This document shows positions 58,909 to 64,000 of a DNA stretch of 64,000 nucleotides, piece after piece. The stretch spans positions 173,533-237,532 of the forward strand of contig VGTI01000003.1 in the NCBI GenBank assembly GCA_016874735.1. The letters are read 5' to 3'. A model generated the notes under the pieces. The model ran no database searches and was not told the origin of the DNA. It worked only from the letters and a program-made list of their open reading frames with translations. How positions within the stretch are numbered: the stretch's first letter is position 1; every line of letters starts with the position of its first letter. The stretch comes from Deltaproteobacteria bacterium. Lineage in GTDB: Bacteria > Bdellovibrionota_B > Oligoflexia > Oligoflexales > CAIYRB01. Position numbers and translations under genes: made by a program.

Positions 58909-59792
58909 CAATAAAGCTTGGTTTGGTGCAGATGCGTATGGAGCGCGACCTCGAAGCCAATGTAAATATGGCCTCCGCGTTCGTGCGGGAGGCGGCGACG
59001 AAGGGCGCCAATATTGTCCTTTTGCCCGAGCTTTTTGAAAATCACTACTTTTGCCAAGAGGAGCGAGAGGAGTATTTTGGCTGGGCTCACCCGGTCAACG
59101 GACATCCCTTTTTAGGTACCTTCCAAAATCTCGCTCGAGAGCTTGGCGTGGTACTGCCCCTGAGTTTCTTTGAGCGTGCAGGGCAAGCCCACTTTAACAG
59201 CCTAGCTATGATCGATGCTGACGGAACGATCTTAGGTTTTTATCGGAAGAGCCATATTCCTGACGGACCAGGCTATGAGGAGAAGTATTACTTTAATCCC
59301 GGTGATACTGGGTTTAAGTCGTGGAACACCAAGTTTGGCTGCGTTGGCGTGGGTATCTGCTGGGATCAATGGTTTCCAGAATGTGCTCGAGCCATGGCGC
59401 TTAGAGGAGCGGACTTACTACTTTATCCCACTGCCATAGGCTCTGAACCAACTGATATGGTGGCGAGCCCGAATACCCCGGCCATGTGGCAGCGAGCGAT
59501 GGTTGGACATGCTGTCCATAATTCCGTTTACGTCGCTGCGGCAAACCGCATCGGCACCGAACGGTTCGGGGCTGCAAGTTGTACGTTTTACGGACACAGT
59601 TTTGCCTGCGACTTCCGCGGAGATATGGTCTGTGAGGGTGATCCGGGTTTCTCGGGTGTGCTCATGGCGACTTTAGATTTAAAAGGCGCTCAAGCGTTCC
59701 GAGCTGGAATGGGCTTTTTCCGTGATCGGCGTCCGGACTTATACTCACCGTTGCTGACCTTGGATGGTTTAACCCCATCTTCGACTAAATAA
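58905..59792 (+). CDS. aguB: N-carbamoylputrescine amidase
   Basis: Nitrilase-superfamily enzyme that hydrolyses N-carbamoylputrescine to putrescine, CO2 and ammonia, 295 aa. The Glu-Lys-Cys triad is Glu42 (LLPELFEN), Lys115 (YRKSHIPDGPGYEEKYYF) and Cys152 (GICWDQWFPE). The pair aguA-aguB completes arginine-derived putrescine synthesis from agmatine; no speA is visible in the window. Its last 103 nt overlap the convergent SET-domain gene. Confidence 0.96.
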   Translation: MTIKLGLVQMRMERDLEANVNMASAFVREAATKGANIVLLPELFENHYFCQEEREEYFGWAHPVNGHPFLGTFQNLARELGVVLPLSFFERAGQAHFNSLAMIDADGTILGFYRKSHIPDGPGYEEKYYFNPGDTGFKSWNTKFGCVGVGICWDQWFPECARAMALRGADLLLYPTAIGSEPTDMVASPNTPAMWQRAMVGHAVHNSVYVAAANRIGTERFGAASCTFYGHSFACDFRGDMVCEGDPGFSGVLMATLDLKGAQAFRAGMGFFRDRRPDLYSPLLTLDGLTPSSTK

Positions 59793-60280
59793 GTGAGCAC
59801 GGCACCTTGGGTCACGTAAAAGGCTTTGGTGGTCACCGGCAAGTCGTGGAAGTCGCCAATCATGCCGCGACATTTTGCACTGCCGCACTGGCAAAGCATG
59901 GACCAGAAGCCGCCGGTCTGGGTCGTTGAGTAGTCAAAAGTAATTTCGTCATCTTTGGCAATATCGCCCAAGGCGAAAAGTACGACCCTATGACCATCGT
60001 TCCTGATGCCACAATTCGGTTCACATGAGTGGTTCACATAATCATCGACGTCACCAGACGAGGTTAGAAACTCACGTGGACCGATCTGCAATGCGTGGGT
60101 CAAATCAGCCAGTTCGGACACATCGACCACATTACCCAGGAATTCCAGGACTTCCTCCTGGGCAGCTATATCCCTACCGGCAAATACACCACGACCCTTA
60201 CCACCAACCTCCTCAAGCAAGATTAGTGACGACGGCGGCTTTTTCTTGGCGAGACTGCGCGGAGAAGTTGAGCGAGCCAT
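59690..60280 (-). CDS. SET-domain protein (putative lysine methyltransferase)
   Basis: A 196-aa SET-domain protein. The SET fold starts GKGRGVFAGRDI and has the knot motif NHSCEPNC (residues 83-90) and DEITFDYS with Tyr117. A post-SET cluster, CQCGSAKCRG (Cys130, 132, 137), could bind zinc with Cys90. All features expected for S-adenosylmethionine-dependent lysine methylation are present. The substrate is unknown; ribosomal or chromosome-associated proteins are candidates. The lysine/arginine-rich C-terminal ~34 residues are antisense to the end of aguB, an unusual convergent overlap of 103 bp. Confidence 0.85.
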   Translation of the reverse strand: MARSTSPRSLAKKKPPSSLILLEEVGGKGRGVFAGRDIAAQEEVLEFLGNVVDVSELADLTHALQIGPREFLTSSGDVDDYVNHSCEPNCGIRNDGHRVVLFALGDIAKDDEITFDYSTTQTGGFWSMLCQCGSAKCRGMIGDFHDLPVTTKAFYVTQGAVLTYLVEDGVKPSKVSNGEYKSGRRSRKKPIPARNA

Positions 60281-60342
60281 GGCAACCTAAAGGCAAAGCC
60301 GTTTTTGACAGCTGAGAGTGACTTCGTCACAATCGATCGTTC

Positions 60343-60367
60343 ATAAAATCATAGTTCATGATTTTAT
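60343..60367. repeat. AT-rich perfect hairpin
   Basis: ATAAAATCAT-AGTTC-ATGATTTTAT, 10-bp arms and a 5-nt loop, between the SET gene and tRNA-Arg. It might end tRNA-Arg transcription (minus strand, 61 nt downstream), but it lacks a GC-rich stem. Confidence 0.55.
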
Positions 60368-60427
60368 CATTACTGTCAAACAATCGTTGGGAATGGAGAT
60401 GTCAGCGAAGAATAAGGAGGAAAGGGA

Positions 60428-60505
60428 TGGCGCACCCGGAGCGATTCGAACGCCCGACCCCCAGATTCGTAGTCTGGTGCTCTATCCAACTGAGCCACGG
60501 GTGCG
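60428..60505 (-). tRNA. tRNA-Arg (anticodon ACG)
   Basis: Minus-strand tRNA with acceptor GCACCCG / CGGGTGC, G discriminator and encoded CCA. The D-arm has GGCTCAGTTGGATAGAGC. The anticodon stem CCAGA/TCTGG encloses CTACGAA (ACG, wobble inosine expected). The T-arm contains GTTCGAATC. Confidence 0.97.
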
Positions 60506-60527
60506 TGTCCTATCTAAGGCGGGTGAG

Positions 60528-60556
60528 TCATACTAAAGGCTGGCGCACAGATCAAT
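60528..60556 (-). promoter_or_regulatory. Candidate promoter for tRNA-Arg
   Basis: On the minus strand TTGATC (60551-60556), 17-bp spacer, TATGAC (60528-60533), 23 nt before the tRNA. The hexamer matches are moderate. Confidence 0.45.
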
Positions 60557-60700
60557 GATATTCCTCCAAAAACTTTCAACCATACGAAATAATTAAACTA
60601 AAAAAACTCACTCGCAGGAGCTTGGCGCTAAACTTTTCGCCCATACCTGCCGAAATGAAAGCGAACACAGGATTTAATTCGCCGTATAGGAGTCGTGGTC

Positions 60701-61726
60701 ATGAAAAACCAACAGCCATTCGCTTATGCTTCGTGGATCAAATTATCGACGAGAGCCTTGGCGATCTCAGTACTGCTGAGTGGTGGTGTGACGGCGTGCT
60801 CAAGCGATGAGATTGAACCGACGGAGGTTGTGGCACCAGCTTACGGGTCAGATTACCAGGACTCAGCTCCATTAGATGTAACCGCCCCGAGTGATGGGGC
60901 ATCAGCGAGTACCGACGCAACGTCGCCCAGCGATACGGCGAGTACAGCCGGGGACAGTGCAGTGGCAGATATGACAACGCCAGCCGCGGAGACGGCGTCG
61001 GCCATACCATCGGAGACTTTGAATACGGGTTCAGATACGGTTAAGGCGGAGCTCACCGATAGCGTAACAACAACTGGGGACTCGGTAGTTGCGGATTCAG
61101 CTGCATCCGACACGTCATCCATTTTTGATGGTAGCGTTCAGCCTACGGATCCGGGCGATGTACAGACCATTTCCAGCCCAGGAGCTGCCCAAAACCTTCC
61201 GGGCAAAACTGAGCGACGGGGCAGAGGTAGCAGTGGAGACAACACGGCTGACACCCACCCCCCTCTGAAAAAGTCCGACAGCTCGCAGTACGTGATCGAG
61301 CCTGGTGACACGCTGGCGACTATATCTAAAAAGATTTACGGTACGGCAAAGAGGTGGCAAGAGCTTGCTCACGTCAACGGTCTTACCGATGCCAATCGTA
61401 TCTACGCCGGGGACGTCATCCGCTACGATGTGCGGATTGACAAGGCCAAGGCATTTGCCAAGACCTATAACACCACTATGAAGACCTTTGTCGTGAAAAA
61501 GGGCGACTCGCTCAGTAAGATAGCGGCTCAAACCTACGGAAGTCCCGACGCCTGGCCACGCCTTATGAGTTTCAATCGCGAAAAAATCAAAGATCCTCAC
61601 CACATTCCGGTTGGACTGAAACTGGAGTACATGGAGGGGGGCAAATTTGCGGCTCTGCCAAAACTTCCTGGCCCTCTAAAGAGCCCCAGTGCCCGTGGCA
61701 AGGCGAAGTCTGCTCCGACTCACTGA
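60701..61726 (+). CDS. LysM-domain lipoprotein
   Basis: A 341-aa lipoprotein. The signal ends LLSGGVTAC with Cys33. About 150 residues rich in Thr, Ser, Ala, Asp and Pro follow and are likely disordered. Then two LysM modules appear: YVIEPGDTLATISKKIYG (from ~197) and FVVKKGDSLSKIAAQTYG (from ~265). LysM binds peptidoglycan, so the protein probably links the outer membrane to the cell wall or anchors an assembly there. GTG 60695 and ATG 60701 are both possible; AGGAG eight bases before the ATG favours the latter. Its end overlaps convergent tsaE by 7 nt. Confidence 0.85.
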   Translation: MKNQQPFAYASWIKLSTRALAISVLLSGGVTACSSDEIEPTEVVAPAYGSDYQDSAPLDVTAPSDGASASTDATSPSDTASTAGDSAVADMTTPAAETASAIPSETLNTGSDTVKAELTDSVTTTGDSVVADSAASDTSSIFDGSVQPTDPGDVQTISSPGAAQNLPGKTERRGRGSSGDNTADTHPPLKKSDSSQYVIEPGDTLATISKKIYGTAKRWQELAHVNGLTDANRIYAGDVIRYDVRIDKAKAFAKTYNTTMKTFVVKKGDSLSKIAAQTYGSPDAWPRLMSFNREKIKDPHHIPVGLKLEYMEGGKFAALPKLPGPLKSPSARGKAKSAPTH

Positions 61727-62181
61727 TTAACGCGACTGAAGCTAACCTTGCGCTCGTCACTGTTGGGTCCGAAATCAAGCTCTAAGGTATGTGTGGGCCT
61801 TAAGTAAGGGTCATCGGCCTTGAGCTCGGGCCACTCGACAAAAAGGCCCCGGTAGGGCCTCACATCGGCCAAGCCAAGGTCCTCAGAACTTAGGCCAGAG
61901 TTTGATCGGTAGAGATCAAGATGAGCATACCAATGGCCGTCAATCTCATACTCATTCATGTACGTATAGGTTGGTGAGGTAACTGGCACCACGCGCGGCA
62001 GGCCAAGCTGACGCAGTACCTCCCCCGTAATGGTGGTTTTGCCCACTCCTAGTGGTCCAATCAGCCAAAGGCAAAATGGGTGCTCGCCGTTCCAAGCCAT
62101 GAGCTCGGTCGCCAGATTAAATCCCAAAGCGCCTAAATCATTAAGGCTAATAGTTTTCGTCCACAATTTATCCACAGGCAT
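61720..62181 (-). CDS. tsaE: tRNA threonylcarbamoyladenosine biosynthesis ATPase TsaE
   Basis: ATPase that works with TsaD and TsaB to make t6A37 in tRNAs reading ANN codons. The 153 aa show Walker A GPLGVGKTT (residues 42-50), the switch-like SPTYTYMNEY, the Asp/Arg motif YAHLDLYRS, and FVEWPE. It lies 4 nt after pdxJ on the same strand. Confidence 0.93.
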   Translation of the reverse strand: MPVDKLWTKTISLNDLGALGFNLATELMAWNGEHPFCLWLIGPLGVGKTTITGEVLRQLGLPRVVPVTSPTYTYMNEYEIDGHWYAHLDLYRSNSGLSSEDLGLADVRPYRGLFVEWPELKADDPYLRPTHTLELDFGPNSDERKVSFSRVNQ

Positions 62182-62185
62182 TGGA

Positions 62186-62938
62186 TCAATCCCAGATTGG
62201 CCGGAAGGTGGGATCGTTCAGTAGGCGCTTCATCTCAGCCACTGCATCTTTCAGGCCCACCCAAAGGGCGCGGCCAATAATGGCATGACCGATATTAGCC
62301 TCTTCGGCGTGGCTGATCACTTGTAGCCACTGCGCGTTGGTGTAGTTGAGACCATGCCCAAAATGCGCCTGCAATCCGAGATGATGAGCCGTGGCTGCGG
62401 CATCAATTAACTTTTGGACTAGTGGTCTTTGCGCTCGAGAAGACGTCGTGGCCGCCATTTTATGGCAGAAACTACCCGTATGAAACTCAACAGCGTCGGC
62501 ACCGAAGTCTTTGCTTAGTGTGACGGCAGTTACATCTGGTTCGACAAATAGTGATACTAAGATCCCTGCGTCCACGAGACGTTTGGTGGCTGCCTTAATG
62601 ACCTCTTTATTGCCAAGCAAATCAAGACCACCTTCGGTCGTGCGTTCTTCGCGCTTTTCAGGCACCAACGTCACCGCGTGCGGTCTTACCTTGATCGCCA
62701 GGTCTAGCATGTCCTTGGTAGCGGCCATTTCGAAGTTTAGGGGCACCTGAATAGTGTCTTTTAAGGCAAAGACATCACGGTCTTGGATGTGTCTGCGATC
62801 CTCGCGCAGGTGACAGGTAATATTGTCTGCACCACCGACCTCAGCCAGCAGTGCCGCCTGCACTGGATCTGGGTAGCGCTCTCCACGAGCTTGTCGCAGC
62901 GTTGCAATGTGATCGAGGTTAACACCGAGACGAATCAT
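62186..62938 (-). CDS. pdxJ: Pyridoxine 5'-phosphate synthase
   Basis: Forms pyridoxine 5'-phosphate from deoxyxylulose 5-phosphate and 1-amino-acetone 3-phosphate. It is a TIM barrel of 250 aa. It shows RLGVNLDHIATLRQARG at the N-terminus, DNITCHLREDRRHI, VTLVPEKREERTTEGGLDL, and the phosphate-binding GHGLNYTN. The start overlaps the glmM stop by 4 nt. Confidence 0.97.
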   Translation of the reverse strand: MIRLGVNLDHIATLRQARGERYPDPVQAALLAEVGGADNITCHLREDRRHIQDRDVFALKDTIQVPLNFEMAATKDMLDLAIKVRPHAVTLVPEKREERTTEGGLDLLGNKEVIKAATKRLVDAGILVSLFVEPDVTAVTLSKDFGADAVEFHTGSFCHKMAATTSSRAQRPLVQKLIDAAATAHHLGLQAHFGHGLNYTNAQWLQVISHAEEANIGHAIIGRALWVGLKDAVAEMKRLLNDPTFRPIWD

Positions 62939-64000
62939 TGAACTTGGCCTTTGTGATTCATAATTGCTGCCGCCGTTTCGGTGCAGAGCTCAGTGGCTAT
63001 AGCTTCGATCTCGTCTGAGTTTTGTCCCTCGACCATAATGCGGGCTAGGCTCTCTGTACCGGAGTAGCGGAACAAGATTCGCCCACCTTTACCCAGCTTT
63101 TGCTCCATCTGTCTAATCAATTTCGCAAGATCTGGAAGTTCTTCCAAAGGAACTTTAGCTTTGACGCGGACATTGCGCAGCACCTGCGGTAAGCGTTCCA
63201 TGCAGCCCTTGAGCTCAGAAATCTTGCGTCCCTCAGACACCATAATCTTTAGAATGTGCAGTGCCGCAAGAATTCCGTCCCCTGTGGTCGCGCTATCGCG
63301 AAAGATCAAATGTCCAGATTGTTCCCCGCCTAGGTTGTAGTCACCCTTAATCATTTCTTCCATAACGTAGCGATCGCCAACTTTGGTGCGGCGTAGCTGC
63401 GCCCCTACCCTTTCGAGGGCAATGTCGAGGCCCATGTTGCTCATGACAGTGCTAACGACCGTGTTTTTACGCAGAGTGCCCTGGCGCACCATTTGAATGC
63501 CACAAATCGCCAAGATTTCATCGCCATCGATGATCTCGCCCTTGTCATCAACGACTACCAGGCGATCGGCATCCCCGTCGAAGGCCAGTCCGACGTCTGC
63601 TTTGTACAATTTGACCTGATCGACTAGGCGTTGCGGGTGAAGGGCCCCGTAACCCTCGTTGATATTGGTGCCGTTCGGCTCAACGCCAAGAAGGAAGCAC
63701 TCCGCACCAAGCTCCGTGAAGACCTTAGGTGCCACACGGTACGCGGCGCCGTGGGCACAATCGATGATGAGTCGTAAACCATCCAGCGTCAGCTGCTTAG
63801 GAAATTGCTCTTTCAAATAAACAGCGTACTGACCAATCGCATCTTCAATACGTTTGGCGCGGCCTATGCCCGATCCCGTCGGTAGGTTATCGCTAAGGCT
63901 AGGGTCTTCGAGCATAAGTTCAAGCTTTTCTTCAACCTCGTCAGGAAGCTTATAGCCATTGGCACTGAATATCTTGATTCCGTTGTCACTGTAGGGATTA
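62935..64000 (-). CDS. glmM: Phosphoglucosamine mutase, 3' part (cut by window edge)
   Basis: Converts glucosamine 6-phosphate to glucosamine 1-phosphate for peptidoglycan and LPS. The visible ~354 residues begin NPYSDNGIKIFSANG, which is just after the active-site serine (outside the window). They include the metal-binding loop FDGDADRL, the sugar-binding GGEQSGHLIF and the phosphate-binding RYSGTESLARIMVEG. The frame runs off the right edge, so the N-terminus is missing. It is coupled to pdxJ. Confidence 0.95.
   Translation of the reverse strand, partial: NPYSDNGIKIFSANGYKLPDEVEEKLELMLEDPSLSDNLPTGSGIGRAKRIEDAIGQYAVYLKEQFPKQLTLDGLRLIIDCAHGAAYRVAPKVFTELGAECFLLGVEPNGTNINEGYGALHPQRLVDQVKLYKADVGLAFDGDADRLVVVDDKGEIIDGDEILAICGIQMVRQGTLRKNTVVSTVMSNMGLDIALERVGAQLRRTKVGDRYVMEEMIKGDYNLGGEQSGHLIFRDSATTGDGILAALHILKIMVSEGRKISELKGCMERLPQVLRNVRVKAKVPLEELPDLAKLIRQMEQKLGKGGRILFRYSGTESLARIMVEGQNSDEIEAIATELCTETAAAIMNHKGQVQ

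Noticed and set aside
60318..60558. Two plus-strand frames across tRNA-Arg
   Set aside because: They are antisense readings of the tRNA gene.
62168..62176. Perfect DnaA box inside tsaE
   Set aside because: It is an isolated TTATCCACA within a coding region, so it is likely chance or a minor site.

Overview
The window reads as chromosomal DNA from a Gram-negative bacterium, around its replication origin. It has LPS-export genes (lptC, lptA, lptB, kdsD), lipoproteins, an FtsA/FtsZ divisome and a b/b' type F-ATP synthase. The layout (ftsQAZ, atp genes with parAB between the F0 and F1 blocks, dnaA-dnaN-gyrB-gyrA-gatCAB, and a kdsD-lpt-rpoN-rapZ cluster) and the unusually long FtsZ tail fit a Bdellovibrionota/Oligoflexia-like or other delta-type lineage. 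That placement is inferred from gene content alone and is tentative. No phage, IS element, CRISPR array or antibiotic-resistance island is visible.

Region 1 (1-3810, + strand): the 3' end of ftsQ, then ftsA, then ftsZ behind a consensus sigma-70 promoter. Region 2 (3840-16655, - strand): transcription starts at atpZ next to dnaA and runs atpZ-atpI-atpB-atpE to a clear terminator. A roughly 1.07-kb non-coding centromere-like segment follows, with five parS sites and a 12 x 20-bp tandem array. After it come parA-parB-atpF'-atpF-atpH-atpA-atpG-atpD-atpC, a glycosyltransferase and an NAD-binding SDR protein. Region 3 (16850-30370, + strand): dnaA, a DnaA-box cluster (probable oriC), dnaN, gyrB, gyrA, gatC, gatA, gatB, a serine beta-lactamase-like hydrolase and an FAD-dependent oxidoreductase.

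Region 4 (30371-33274): a 577-nt non-coding stretch and two unrecognised envelope genes on the - strand. Region 5 (33451-40759, + strand): pyrG, kdsD, lptC, lptA, lptB, rpoN and rapZ, covering CTP/KDO supply, LPS transport, sigma-54 and a RapZ homologue. Region 6 (40731-45250, - strand): the glycine cleavage system gcvT-gcvH-gcvP. Region 7 (45550-51851): a small secreted protein, two glycosyltransferases, ftsK, a small unknown ORF and a degenerate metallo-beta-lactamase/beta-CASP homologue. Region 8 (52262-61726): a zinc-ribbon membrane protein, mdh, a BamC-like lipoprotein, htpX, a CapA-type protein, tRNA-Ser(UGA), an outer-membrane-type protein, tRNA-Ser(GCU), the putrescine-forming pair aguA-aguB, a SET-domain protein, tRNA-Arg(ACG) and a LysM lipoprotein. 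Region 9 (61720-64000, - strand): tsaE, pdxJ and the 3' part of glmM.

Most genes are ordinary housekeeping loci. The least ordinary features are these. A 20-bp repeat array with helically phased A-tracts sits inside the parS cluster. The ATP synthase is split by parAB, and its F0 a and c subunits carry similar signal-peptide-like N-termini. RapZ has lost its Walker A lysine. The beta-CASP protein has lost its metal ligands. Two secreted proteins appear to share an unrecognised N-terminal domain. One lipoprotein gene may be transcribed without a leader. A SET-domain gene overlaps aguB tail to tail by 103 bp.
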